Shown here piece after piece: positions 55,993 through 64,000 of a stretch of DNA of 64,000 nt. The position numbers were made by a program, and so were the translations under genes. Origin of the DNA: Mesorhizobium sp. CA14 (GTDB lineage: Bacteria; Pseudomonadota; Alphaproteobacteria; Rhizobiales; Rhizobiaceae). The first letter of the stretch is position 1, and every line of letters starts with the position of its first letter. The notes beneath the pieces were generated by a model, which saw only the letters and a list, made by a program, of their open reading frames with translations, was not told where the DNA came from and searched no databases. The stretch covers positions 186,001 through 250,000 of the forward strand of contig NZ_JAIUHR010000002.1 in assembly GCF_020165195.1 (NCBI RefSeq), in the 5' to 3' direction.

Positions 55993-57095
55993 GCGTGCTC
56001 GACCGGATCGGCCAAAAGCTGCTTTTCTCCTTCGATCCGGAAACCGCGCACGGCCTGTCGATCGCGGCGCTGCGCTGCGGGCTGCCGGTCGGCGCGACGG
56101 CGCCGCGGCGCCCGACGCATGACGCGCGGCTGAAGGTCAGCCTTTGCGGCCTCGATTTCCCCAACCCGCTCGGCATGGCCGCCGGCTACGACAAGAACGC
56201 CGAAGTGCCGGACGCGCTGCTCGGGCTTGGCTTCGGCTTCGCCGAGGTCGGCACAATCACGCCGCTGCCGCAACCCGGCAATCCGAAGCCGCGCATCTTC
56301 CGGCTGACTGCGGACGAAGCGGTGATCAACCGGCTGGGCTTCAACAATGAGGGCCATGCGGCCGCCGAAAAGCGCCTTGCCGCGCGCAAGGGGCGGCCAG
56401 GCATCGTCGGCGTCAACATCGGCGCCAACAAGGACAGCGCCGACCGCATCGCCGACTATGAGCGCGGCGTCGCCCGCTTTGCGCCCTATGCGAGCTATCT
56501 GACCGTCAACATCTCCTCGCCCAACACGCCCGGCTTGCGCAACATGCAGGCGCGCGAGCAACTCGGCGAATTGTTGTCGCGGGTGATGGCGGCAAGGACG
56601 GGAGCGTCGGCGCAGCCGCCGGTCTTCCTCAAGATCGCGCCGGACCTGGTCGAGGCGGAGCTGGAAGACATCGCCGCCGAGGTCATCGAGAAGAAGATCG
56701 ACGGCGTCATCGTCTCCAACACGACGCTGGCGCGGGTCGGGTTGCGCAGCGCAAGTCTGGCCGGCGAAGCCGGCGGGCTGTCAGGCAAGCCGCTGTTCGA
56801 GCGCTCGACGGCCGTGCTCGCCCGGATGCGCAAGCTGCTCGGCCCACAAGTGACGATCGTCGGGGTCGGCGGCGTCGACTCGGTGGAAACCGCGCTGGAG
56901 AAGATCCGCGCCGGCGCCGATCTGGTCCAGCTCTATACCGGCATGATCTATGCCGGGCCGGCGCTGCCCGGACGCCTCGTTGCCGACATGGCGCGCTTTG
57001 TTGGGCGAGAGAGGCTGAAGTCGATACGCGAGTTGCGCGACAGCAATCTTGAGCATTGGGCCGCTAAATCACTCTCGGCGGCAGAGCCGAACTAG
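55989..57095 (+). CDS. pyrD: Dihydroorotate dehydrogenase (quinone), class 2
   Basis: The 368-residue protein has the class 2 features: an N-terminal membrane-associated helix region, GMAAGYDKNAEVPDALLGLG, LGFNNEGHAAAEKRL, the catalytic serine region NISSPNTPGL and FMN-binding VGVGGVDSVETALEKI. It oxidises dihydroorotate to orotate in pyrimidine synthesis, passing electrons to ubiquinone. Coupled to the DUF952 gene by an ATGA overlap. Confidence 0.96.
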   Translation: MSVLDRIGQKLLFSFDPETAHGLSIAALRCGLPVGATAPRRPTHDARLKVSLCGLDFPNPLGMAAGYDKNAEVPDALLGLGFGFAEVGTITPLPQPGNPKPRIFRLTADEAVINRLGFNNEGHAAAEKRLAARKGRPGIVGVNIGANKDSADRIADYERGVARFAPYASYLTVNISSPNTPGLRNMQAREQLGELLSRVMAARTGASAQPPVFLKIAPDLVEAELEDIAAEVIEKKIDGVIVSNTTLARVGLRSASLAGEAGGLSGKPLFERSTAVLARMRKLLGPQVTIVGVGGVDSVETALEKIRAGADLVQLYTGMIYAGPALPGRLVADMARFVGRERLKSIRELRDSNLEHWAAKSLSAAEPN

Positions 57096-57116
57096 CCAGG
57101 GGTCCTCTGCTGCGCG

Positions 57117-57665
57117 TTAGGCCCTCCGGGCGAGCTCAGCCTCTAGAGCCAGGGTCTGTAGCCGGTAGATGTTCAGGACATCGACCATATTCTCAATGGA
57201 TAGCGACCAACCCGCGGGCAGCCTCCGCTCAGCTCGTTTCAGAGACGAACCGATCGCACCTCCAGATACCAGGCTGTAGCCGATAGACTTTGTACGTCGC
57301 TGTCTGCGGACATGAAAGCCTTGAACGTCTCGCCAAGCAATCTTCCTAGGCGATCGAATAAGACCACCACTCAACACAAAGCCATTGCCATCAAGAATCA
57401 GAACATGCGGATGGGCTAGCAGCCGGACGTAAATCAGAGAGCACAATCCAAAAAAGACAATACCAAGCCATCCGCCAGCGATTTGTTTAAATCCTGCCAG
57501 TGACTCATGATGAGCCGGAGGGTTCCGGACCATGAGAATCCCTACGCAAACGAAAGCAGCACATCCAAGAAGGCATAGAAACACTTTCACCCGCGAGCCC
57601 TTTATAATCCTGGGCTCAAGCGGTTCGAATACATCTCTCATTGCCACCCCCGGCACTTTATCCAT
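57117..57665 (-). CDS. Low-GC membrane protein with PH-like C-terminus, function unknown
   Basis: The 182-residue protein has two hydrophobic segments (about residues 27-48 and 62-84) followed by a beta-rich domain that resembles bacterial PH-like domains (LILDGNGFVLSGGLIRSP then KIAWRDVQGFHV). The ATG at 57665 is preferred over a TTG seven codons earlier. GC is about 50% in a sampled line, much lower than in the neighbours. It sits alone between pyrD and the MATE gene and may be acquired. Confidence 0.55.
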   Translation of the reverse strand: MDKVPGVAMRDVFEPLEPRIIKGSRVKVFLCLLGCAAFVCVGILMVRNPPAHHESLAGFKQIAGGWLGIVFFGLCSLIYVRLLAHPHVLILDGNGFVLSGGLIRSPRKIAWRDVQGFHVRRQRRTKSIGYSLVSGGAIGSSLKRAERRLPAGWSLSIENMVDVLNIYRLQTLALEAELARRA

Positions 57666-57710
57666 CCCATGACTAAGGGTATTCAAGACTACTCCTTACG
57701 CCGGGGCAAA

Positions 57711-59105
57711 TCAAAACGCCGTGCGCACCCTGAGCCTGAGCACCGTCAGCAGGCTCAAGCCGCGCACCAGCAGGAAAACGTGCAGCGATGCCCACAGGCC
57801 GCTGTTGCCGAATGCCGGCGCCAGGGTGATGAGCGCAGCGCTGAAGATGAGGAACGACAACAGCATCATGTTGCGCATGTCGCGCGACCAGGTGGCACCG
57901 ATGAAGACGCCGTCCATCTGGAAGGCCAGCACGCCGCTCAGCGCAGTGAAGGCGGCCCAGGGCAGATAGGTGTCGGCGGCCGCGCGGACCTCCGGGGATG
58001 TCGTCACCAGCGCCACCAGACTGGCGCCGGCGGTCAACAGGGTGAGCGTGGCGACACCGGCGAGGCCAAAGCCCCAGATCAGCGTCAGCCGCACCGCCTG
58101 CCGGAACGGAGCGGGCGCATGCGCGCCGATGGCGCGGCCGGCGAGCTGCTCGGCGGCGGTGGCGAAGCCGTCAAGGAAATAGCCGGCGATGAGGAAGAAA
58201 TTCATCAGCACGGCGTTGGCGGCGAGCGTCACCGTGCCGAACTGCGCGCCCTGCCTGGTGAACAGCGCGAAGGCGGCAAGCAGCGAGAAGGAGCGGATCA
58301 TGATGTCGCGGTTGAGCGACAGCATGCGCCGGTAGGCCGGCAGGTCGAGGATACGCCGGCGCGACGGCCGCTCCAGCTTGCGGAAACGGCTGAGCACGAT
58401 GACAAGGCCAAGCAGCATGGCCAGGAACTCGCCGGTGACGGTCGCCCAGGCGACGCCGGCAACGCCCCAGCCGAGCTCGAGGCCGAGCAAGAAGCAGAGC
58501 GCGATGTTGATGCCGTTGAGCACCGCCTGCAGCATCAGCCCGAGCCCGCCTTCGCCGCGTCCCAGCACGTAGCCCAGTATGGCGTAGTTGATCAGCGAGA
58601 AGGGCGCTGCCAATAGCCTGATGCGGATATAGACCGACATCGCGGCGCTGACCCGCGGCTCGGCGCCCATGAACCATTGGCCGGCGACGGCAAAGAGCGG
58701 CGCAAGGGCGGCAAGCACGACGCCCGCGACGACCGCGATCAGCACGGCGCGCCACAGCACCGCTTGCTCCTCCAGCGCATCGCCGCGCCCGAAGGCCTGG
58801 GCGACGAGGCCGGTGGTGCCCGAACGCAGGAAGTTGAAGCTGGTGAAGACGACGTCGAACACCAGCGACCCCGCCGCCAGGCCGCCGAGCAGGGCCGCAT
58901 CGCCGAACTGGCCGACCACCGCGGTGTCGACAATGCCGAGCAGCGGCGTCGTCAGATAGGCAAGCGTCATCGGCACGGCGATCGCCAGCACCGAGCGGTT
59001 GGTGACGACGAAAGACCTGGCGTTGGCTTGAGTCGCGTCCAAGGGATTGCTGCCTGTCCGATTGCGGCTTGATCGAGGACCCGATGTGCCCCAGTTTGCC
59101 GGCAT
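57711..59105 (-). CDS. MATE-family efflux transporter (DinF-like)
   Basis: The 464-residue protein has about twelve helices in two repeats, with LAIAVPMTLAYLTTPLLGIVD at the start, the classic first MATE helix, and LGRGEGGLGLMLQAVLNGIN in the middle. It exports cationic or toxic compounds driven by H+ or Na+. The start codon is uncertain: no strong ribosome site precedes the ATG at 59105. It is divergent from the HDAC-like gene, 60 bases apart. Confidence 0.88.
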   Translation of the reverse strand: MPANWGTSGPRSSRNRTGSNPLDATQANARSFVVTNRSVLAIAVPMTLAYLTTPLLGIVDTAVVGQFGDAALLGGLAAGSLVFDVVFTSFNFLRSGTTGLVAQAFGRGDALEEQAVLWRAVLIAVVAGVVLAALAPLFAVAGQWFMGAEPRVSAAMSVYIRIRLLAAPFSLINYAILGYVLGRGEGGLGLMLQAVLNGINIALCFLLGLELGWGVAGVAWATVTGEFLAMLLGLVIVLSRFRKLERPSRRRILDLPAYRRMLSLNRDIMIRSFSLLAAFALFTRQGAQFGTVTLAANAVLMNFFLIAGYFLDGFATAAEQLAGRAIGAHAPAPFRQAVRLTLIWGFGLAGVATLTLLTAGASLVALVTTSPEVRAAADTYLPWAAFTALSGVLAFQMDGVFIGATWSRDMRNMMLLSFLIFSAALITLAPAFGNSGLWASLHVFLLVRGLSLLTVLRLRVRTAF

Positions 59106-59165
59106 CACGCAACCATATCCGCCGGACTGCCAACCGAATTGCAAACCTGGCGCAGCCCCCAATTC

Positions 59166-60068
59166 ATGCCGCTGCAGATCGTCCATCACCCCGACTATGA
59201 TGCCGGCTTCGCCGTCAACCATCGCTTTCCGATGAGCAAATATCCGCTTTTGATAGAGGCTTTGCGCTTACGCGGTCTAGCCGTGCCGGGCGCGCTTTCG
59301 ATGCCGGAGCCGGCACCGGCCGCATGGCTGAAGCTTGCGCATGCGGCCGACTATGTCGATCAGGTGATCGCCTGCCAGGTGCCGGAGAAAATAGAGCGAG
59401 AGATCGGCTTTCCGATCGGCCCGCGCGTGTCATTGAGGGCGCAGCTCGCTACGGCGGGTACGGTGCTGGCCGCCAGGCTGGCGCTGAAACACGGCATTGC
59501 CTGCAATGCGGCAGGCGGCAGCCATCACGCCAGGCGCGCGCAGGGCGCCGGCTTCTGCACCTTCAACGATGTCACCGTCGCCGCGCTGGCGCTGCTGGCC
59601 GAAGGCGCCGCCGAAAATGTGCTGGTCGTCGATCTCGACGTGCATCAGGGCGACGGCACGGCGGACATTCTCAAGGACGAACCGCGCGCCTTCGCCTTTT
59701 CCATGCATGGCGAGCGCAACTACCCGGCGCGCAAGATCGCCTCCGACCTCGACGTCGCCTTGCCGGACGGCACCGGCGACGATGCCTATCTCGGGCGGCT
59801 CGCCGCCATCCTGCCGGAGCTCTCCGGGCAAAGGCATTGGGACATCGTCTTCTACAATGCGGGCGTGGACGTCCATGCCGAGGACAGGCTCGGCCGGCTG
59901 GCGCTCACCGACAATGGCCTCAAAGCCCGCGAAGATATGGTCATCGGCCATTTCCGCAAGCAGGGCGTGCCGCTGTGCGGGGTCATCGGCGGCGGTTACT
60001 CGACCGACGTGCCGGCGCTGGCCGCGCGCCACGCCATCCTGTTCGAGGTGGCGTCGCGATATGCGTGA
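59166..60068 (+). CDS. Histone-deacetylase-family protein (amide hydrolase)
   Basis: The 300-residue protein has the HDAC-superfamily core: GGSHHARRAQGAGFCTFND with the catalytic histidine pair, VVDLDVHQGDGTADIL with the metal-binding Asp and His, and the late GGGYSTD. Bacterial members deacetylate small amides such as acetylpolyamines or are of unknown substrate. The ATG at 59166 is chosen; an ATG nine codons upstream is possible. It is divergent from the MATE gene. Confidence 0.87.
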   Translation: MPLQIVHHPDYDAGFAVNHRFPMSKYPLLIEALRLRGLAVPGALSMPEPAPAAWLKLAHAADYVDQVIACQVPEKIEREIGFPIGPRVSLRAQLATAGTVLAARLALKHGIACNAAGGSHHARRAQGAGFCTFNDVTVAALALLAEGAAENVLVVDLDVHQGDGTADILKDEPRAFAFSMHGERNYPARKIASDLDVALPDGTGDDAYLGRLAAILPELSGQRHWDIVFYNAGVDVHAEDRLGRLALTDNGLKAREDMVIGHFRKQGVPLCGVIGGGYSTDVPALAARHAILFEVASRYA

Positions 60069-60080
60069 TGCCAGGCCGAG

Positions 60081-60350
60081 CTATTTCCGGTAGCTGGCGA
60101 TCCTGAGCAGGATAAACACCGGCACGACGATCGCCGCGCCGAGCAGGATGTAGCCCAGGAAGCGATCGATGGCGTGGAAGCCGAGATTCCACAAATCGAC
60201 GAAGAACTGACGGATGCCATAGAAGACGTCCATAGGCGACCAGCCGAAGGCATGCATGACGAGGCCGACGAGGAAGGAGACCACGAGCAGCTTCAGGAAC
60301 ACCCTGAGCGGCGTGTCGCCAAGAAAGCGCGTCAGTGCGGACAAGGCCAT
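60081..60350 (-). CDS. Small membrane protein, DUF6460 type
   Basis: The 89-residue protein has two hydrophobic helices (about 18-36 and 62-82) and the segments FLGDTPLRVFLKLLVVSFLVG and FGWSPMDVFYGIRQFF. It is conserved in Rhizobiales as a small uncharacterised inner-membrane protein. The start at MALSALTRFLGD is chosen because longer frames run through the tRNA on the opposite strand. Confidence 0.75.
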   Translation of the reverse strand: MALSALTRFLGDTPLRVFLKLLVVSFLVGLVMHAFGWSPMDVFYGIRQFFVDLWNLGFHAIDRFLGYILLGAAIVVPVFILLRIASYRK

Positions 60351-60488
60351 TCTCCGGTTCGAGCCGTCCGATTCGGCGGCACGACAACAGAGATACGCAT
60401 TCCGCGGAAAGGCATCAAGCAATGGAGCCGCGGGTTCCGCTTTGCCGATTGCTTGCAGCCCGGGCCTCGTGTTAACGAGGTGGCCGAC

Positions 60489-60562
60489 GCGGGTATGATG
60501 TAATGGTAGCTTGTCAGCTTCCCAAGCTGAACGCGCGGGTTCGATTCCCGCTACCCGCTCCA
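60489..60562 (+). tRNA. tRNA-Gly (anticodon CCC)
   Basis: The 74-base sequence folds into a cloverleaf: acceptor arms GCGGGTA / TACCCGC, D-arm ATGTAATGGTAGC, anticodon stem TCAGC/GCTGA with loop TTCCCAA (anticodon 60521-60523, CCC), T-arm GCGGGTTCGATTCCCGC, discriminator T and encoded CCA. It reads GGG codons. The opposite-strand frame starting MERVAGIEPAR is a known artefact of such tRNAs. Confidence 0.97.
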
Positions 60563-60805
60563 CCTTCTACTTCCTGCGGCGCAAGGATTTGAGTCAGACC
60601 TCACCAAGGGCCAGATTGCGCGGCCGATTCGCGTCGGCTGCCTGGGATTGCGGGGCGCAATTGCACTGGATCGACCCCCAGGCCGAGCAGTTTGCGCGAG
60701 GGTGAATTCGGCTGTTTGTAAGGCGAGCGTTTGGGTCTTGCACACCAATGCAAGACCCAGTCAGTGATTCACCCGGCAGGCACCGGATATGTGGTTGCTA
60801 TCGAC

Positions 60806-61141
60806 CTAGAGCCGGAAGCCGATCCAGACACGGCGGCGCCAGCAACGGACATGGCGCCGGCCATGGCGCCAGTAGCGCCGGCAGACCCTTCTCCAAACGT
60901 GGCGCCGGCGGCGGCGGTAGTACCGGCCACGGTAATACCGACGGCGGTAGTACTGAGCTGGCTGCAGCAGATCGGCCTGGTCATCCTCCTCGTAGATGGC
61001 CGGATCCGGCTTATCCAATTCATCGAGAATCCCGTTGCCTTTGGGGATGCCGGCAACCGCCTTGGCTGGTCCGGCCAGGCTTGCAAGCGCTGCCGCCCCC
61101 GCAACCCCAAGCATTCCAGTCAGAAACAACCGACGTTCCAT
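60806..61141 (-). CDS. Arg/Tyr-rich exported protein with Tat-type signal
   Basis: The 111-residue protein begins MERRLFLTGMLG, a twin-arginine-like signal (RRxFL) followed by a hydrophobic stretch ending AKAVA. After a short acidic linker (LDELDKPDPAIYEEDD), the last 45 residues are almost wholly Arg, Tyr, Trp, His and Val (QYYRRRYYRGRYYRRRRR, then HVWRRVCRRYWRHGRR). Similar rhizobial proteins are annotated loosely as protamine-like. GGGAGG lies 5 bases before the ATG. It is likely periplasmic and strongly basic; function unknown. Confidence 0.7.
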   Translation of the reverse strand: MERRLFLTGMLGVAGAAALASLAGPAKAVAGIPKGNGILDELDKPDPAIYEEDDQADLLQPAQYYRRRYYRGRYYRRRRRHVWRRVCRRYWRHGRRHVRCWRRRVWIGFRL

Positions 61142-61244
61142 CGAAACCTCCCGAGCTGTTGAGCATCGGCAGCCTTCCCTCACCCGCAACGGGCTCCAGC
61201 GAGCGACCGATCGGTTTGAACGTACAAGTAGCATTCTCGTTCCA

Positions 61245-62234
61245 TTAGCCCACCTCGCGCAAAATGAAGTCGTGCAGCATTTTGGCTGCGGGCGAGAGCA
61301 CGCGGTTCTTGACCGTGATCAGGCTGTAGGGCCGGACTTCGATGTCGAACTCGGTCTGGACGACGTCGATGGCGCCGGCCAGCCCGTCGCCGCCTTGAAT
61401 GAACTTGGCGACCTGGATCGAGACCGGCGCGATGGCGTCGGACTGCGCCACCATCACCAAGGTGAGCAGCAGCGAAGAGGTGTTGAGGATGCGGTCGGGC
61501 AGCGGGATGTCGCGGTTCAAAAAGTTGCTTTCCATCGCCTGGCGCAGCGGCGAGCCGCCGGACTGGAACACCCAGTCATAGGCTGCCGTGTCTTCCAGCC
61601 TCACCGCCTTGCCGCTCGCCAGCGGATGGCCGCGGCGCACGATGAGGCAGGCCTTCTCGACGCCGATGACGCGCGATTCGAAAAGCCGCGGATTGAGGTC
61701 GTCGGGGATGCGGGCGATGATGAAGTCGTGGCGCGACGCGATCAGCTCGCGGGCGAGCACGTTCGAAGTTTCGACCTGCATGGTGATCTCGATGCGCGGA
61801 TAGATGCGGCGAATCTCGCGAATCGCCGGCACCGCGAGCTCGATGGCCGGCGCCGTCACCGCGCCGAGGAACACCGAGCCGCCCTTGCCGGCCTTGAGCT
61901 CGGCAATCTCGCGGTCGGCCTCGCGCATCTCCAGCAAAATCGAGCGGGCGCGGCGAGCGAGCGCCTGGCCGTAAGGGGTCAGCGTCACGCCGCGCGGCAG
62001 CCGCTCGCACAACTTGACGTCGAGCACCGCCTCCATCTCGGCGATCATGCGCGAGGCTGCCGGCTGGGAAATGTTCATGACCTGGGCAGCGGCGCTCACC
62101 CGGCCGTGATCGTCCAGCGCGGTGATCATGCGCATATGCCGGAGACTGAGGCCGCTGCGCAGCAGCGTCTCGCCGTCTCCCGGCAATTTCTCGTAACTCA
62201 CTGAAATCACATCAGGATCATGCAATGCCGCCAT
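61245..62234 (-). CDS. gbpR: LysR-family regulator GbpR
   Basis: The 329-residue protein has a LysR HTH (about 30-90: HMRMITALDDHGRVSAAAQVMNISQPAASRMIAEME) and an effector domain. Its place, divergent from chvE, matches Agrobacterium GbpR, which activates chvE in response to galactose, arabinose or fucose. Two dyads in the intergenic region are good LysR binding-site candidates. Confidence 0.87.
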   Translation of the reverse strand: MAALHDPDVISVSYEKLPGDGETLLRSGLSLRHMRMITALDDHGRVSAAAQVMNISQPAASRMIAEMEAVLDVKLCERLPRGVTLTPYGQALARRARSILLEMREADREIAELKAGKGGSVFLGAVTAPAIELAVPAIREIRRIYPRIEITMQVETSNVLARELIASRHDFIIARIPDDLNPRLFESRVIGVEKACLIVRRGHPLASGKAVRLEDTAAYDWVFQSGGSPLRQAMESNFLNRDIPLPDRILNTSSLLLTLVMVAQSDAIAPVSIQVAKFIQGGDGLAGAIDVVQTEFDIEVRPYSLITVKNRVLSPAAKMLHDFILREVG

Positions 62235-62274
62235 GATTTGAAGCCTCTCCGCCGGATTTCTATCTGCCGTTTAA

Positions 62275-62331
62275 GCTATACCGGTTTCGATATAGCAACC
62301 AGCAAAGATCGCATTTGACAGTTATGTCAAA
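62275..62331. promoter_or_regulatory. Two dyads between gbpR and chvE (candidate GbpR sites)
   Basis: GCTATA-N10-TATAGC lies at 62275-62296 and TTTGACA-GTTA-TGTCAAA at 62314-62331; their centres are 37 bases apart. LysR proteins bind dyads of this kind in the space between divergent genes. TTGACA in the second may also be a -35 hexamer of chvE. Confidence 0.6.
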
Positions 62332-62526
62332 GGGACCCACCCTTCGCGCGTTCCGAGACGCAACAGTCGGCAACGAGCAAATTCGTATCGATTGAAACTG
62401 CGTCGCGGGACCGATTGGGAGGATACCGGAGATCGATAAAGCCGACAGTGGCGCGCCAGCGCACCTGTTCGACTGCGCGGCCCGCGAAGCCCCGAGGTGT
62501 CGCGTCCATCAACCAGGGAGAGTAAT

Positions 62527-63597
62527 GTGAAGATCATCAAGACGCTGGCCGCCGTGGCGGCCCTTGGCATTGCCGCCATGAGCTATTCGGCGCACGCAGC
62601 CGACAAGGGCCTCATCGGTGTGCTGATGCCGACCAAGACCTCGCAGCGCTGGATCAACGACGGCGACGCCGTCAAGTCCCAGCTCGAGAAGCTCGGCTAC
62701 ACCGTCGACCTGCAATATGCGCAGGACGATATTCCGAACCAGCTCAGCCAGCTGGAAAACGAAATCACCAAGGGCCCGAAGGCGCTGATCATCGCTTCGA
62801 TCGACGGCACCACCATGGCCGACGCGCTCCAGAAGGCCAATGACGCAGGCGTCGTCGTCGTCGCCTACGACCGTCTGATCAAGAAGACCCCGAATGTCGA
62901 CTACTATACCACCTTCGACAATTTCGGCGTCGGCGTGATCCAGGCGAATTCGCTGGTCAAGGGCCTCAAGGAGCGCTTCCCGAACACCAAGCCGTGGAAC
63001 GTCGAACTGTTCGGCGGCTCGCCGGACGACAACAATGCCTTCTTCTTCTACAATGGCGCGATGTCGGTCCTGCAGCCGCTGATCGACGACGGTTCGATCA
63101 AGATCAAGTCCGGCCAGATGGGAATGGACAAGGTCGGCACGCTGCGCTGGCTCGCCGCCACCGCCCAGGCCCGCATGGACAACCTGCTCTCGGCCAACTA
63201 CTCGGACGGCAGCCGCGTCGATGGCGTTCTGTCGCCCTATGACGGCCTGTCGCGCGGCATCACCGCCTCGCTGCGCGCCGTCGGCTACGGCACGGCGGCA
63301 CAGCCCTGGCCGATCGTGACCGGTCAGGACGCCGAGACCGCCTCGGTCAAGCTGATCATCTCGGGCGAGCAATACTCGACCGTGTTCAAGGACACCCGCG
63401 AGCTGGCCAAGTCGACCGTGGAACTGGTCGACAAGGTGCTCTCCGGCGGCAAGCCTGAGGGCCTCGACACCAAGACCTACAACAACGACGTCAAGGTCGT
63501 TCCCTCGATCCTCCTGACGCCGGTTGAGGTCGACAAGTCGAACTACGAGAAGCTGGTCGTCGACTCCGGCTACATCAAGGCCGAAGAGCTGAAGTAA
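62527..63597 (+). CDS. chvE: Multiple sugar-binding periplasmic protein ChvE
   Basis: The 356-residue protein has a signal peptide (about 1-24, cleaved after AHAA) and a sugar-binding fold: [19 protein letters not shown] and [20 protein letters not shown]. ChvE binds glucose, galactose, arabinose and xylose for uptake and, in Agrobacterium, presents sugars to the VirA kinase. GTG start with AGGGAG upstream. A strong terminator follows, then gguA. Confidence 0.93.
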   Translation: MKIIKTLAAVAALGIAAMSYSAHAADKGLIGVLMPTKTSQRWINDGDAVKSQLEKLGYTVDLQYAQDDIPNQLSQLENEITKGPKALIIASIDGTTMADALQKANDAGVVVVAYDRLIKKTPNVDYYTTFDNFGVGVIQANSLVKGLKERFPNTKPWNVELFGGSPDDNNAFFFYNGAMSVLQPLIDDGSIKIKSGQMGMDKVGTLRWLAATAQARMDNLLSANYSDGSRVDGVLSPYDGLSRGITASLRAVGYGTAAQPWPIVTGQDAETASVKLIISGEQYSTVFKDTRELAKSTVELVDKVLSGGKPEGLDTKTYNNDVKVVPSILLTPVEVDKSNYEKLVVDSGYIKAEELK

Positions 63598-63611
63598 TCC
63601 AGTCTTACAGG

Positions 63612-63643
63612 AAGGGGTCCTGCGCGGCCGCAGGACCCCTTTT
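63612..63643 (+). terminator. Hairpin/terminator after chvE
   Basis: The arms AAGGGGTCCTGC and GCAGGACCCCTT are perfect over 12 bases with the loop GCGGCC, followed by TT. It lies 14 bases after the chvE stop and would let chvE be more abundant than gguA downstream. Confidence 0.88.
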
Positions 63644-63770
63644 CGTTCAAAAACGACCCCGGTATTGTCTTTGCCGGCTTCTGTGGCGCCACCCGCCGCA
63701 GTATGTTGATGTCGCGCATGAGCCCTTCCGGAGTCCGATCCGGAGCCGTGCGCCCAAGGAGCAGAACCTC

Positions 63771-64000
63771 ATGGCCTCGACGATTTTGGAGATGCGCGAC
63801 ATCACCAAGACGTTTCCCGGCGTGAAGGCGTTGTCGAACGTCAATCTCAGCGTCGAGGAAGGCGAGATCCACGCCGTCGTCGGCGAGAACGGCGCCGGCA
63901 AGTCGACGCTGATGAAGGTGCTGTCGGGCGTCTATCCGTCGGGCACCTATGAAGGCCAGATCATCTTCCGCGGCCAGGAATGCCATTTCAAAGGCATCCA
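63771..64000 (+). CDS. gguA: Sugar ABC transporter ATP-binding protein GguA (3' end missing)
   Basis: Only the first 76 or so codons lie in the window. [21 protein letters not shown] leads into Walker [17 protein letters not shown], typical of the first ATPase domain of a double-domain sugar importer. Its place after chvE matches gguA of Agrobacterium, with gguB expected beyond the edge. AAGGAG lies about 9 bases before the ATG. Confidence 0.88.
   Translation, partial: MASTILEMRDITKTFPGVKALSNVNLSVEEGEIHAVVGENGAGKSTLMKVLSGVYPSGTYEGQIIFRGQECHFKGI

Noticed and set aside
60351-60563. N-terminal extension starting MERVAGIEPAR antisense to the tRNA
   Set aside because: This translation is a well-known artefact of the tRNA reverse complement; the DUF6460 gene starts at 60350.
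60731-61162. Pro/Ala-rich plus-strand open frame opposite the Arg/Tyr-rich gene
   Set aside because: The minus strand has a good ribosome site, a Tat-like signal peptide and known rhizobial relatives; the plus frame has none of these.

Overview
The window reads as a chromosomal segment of a Rhizobiales alphaproteobacterium, most likely Mesorhizobium or a close relative. This is inferred, not searched: the DNA is GC-rich with strongly biased codons. It carries a rhizobial-type rhamnose cluster (rhaDI diverging from rhaRSTPQUK), a chvE/gbpR pair, dctA/dctBD, a C4-pathway hemA (ALA synthase), an ectoine-use tail (eutCDE), and rhizobial intergenic mosaic-like repeats. No prophage, insertion sequence, CRISPR array or rRNA was seen. 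There is one tRNA, tRNA-Gly(CCC).

Layout. 1-2.8 kb: the end of an ectoine catabolic operon (eutC partial, eutD, eutE). 2.8-9.7 kb, minus strand: a tightly packed operon cyoABCD-surf1-regB-like-regA-like, coding a quinol oxidase, its putative assembly factor and a redox two-component pair. 9.7-10 kb: a palindrome and a 22-bp tandem repeat, then an MHS-type transporter. 11.3-17.6 kb: a nucleotide-sugar epimerase, a small GNAT-like protein, and a redox locus (SQR/FCSD-like flavoprotein plus 1-Cys peroxiredoxin) diverging from a BTAD-type regulator; then a small secreted protein. 17.7-24.2 kb: an rRNA pseudouridine synthase, a histidine phosphatase, and the C4-dicarboxylate system dctA / dctB-dctD with a clear sigma-54 promoter. 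24.3-28.4 kb: a small membrane protein, two coupled low-GC glycosyltransferase-like genes, and gamma-glutamyltransferase. 28.6-39.5 kb: the complete rhamnose locus, whose divergent promoter holds a large inverted repeat. 39.5-45.2 kb: dadA, galE, hemA, an aminotransferase and mscL. 45.4-55 kb: a large transporter-fused hybrid sensor kinase, a TetR/O-methyltransferase/MFS group, a LysR/MFS pair and an orphan NarL-type response regulator. 55-61.2 kb: small conserved proteins, pyrD, a low-GC membrane protein, MATE and HDAC-like genes, the tRNA, and an Arg/Tyr-rich Tat-type exported protein. 61.2-64 kb: gbpR diverging from chvE, then the start of gguA, cut by the window edge.

How the genes work together. 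Three sugar or acid uptake modules (rha, dct, chvE-ggu) each sit beside their own regulator, with operator- or promoter-like DNA between the diverging genes. The cyo operon carries its own redox sensor pair in the same transcription unit, suggesting feedback from the quinone pool on oxidase expression. The most unusual pieces are the BTAD-regulated redox locus, the tandem repeat next to the cyo promoter, the dadA leader hairpin, the arginine/tyrosine-rich exported protein and the transporter-fused kinase with a possible orphan partner.
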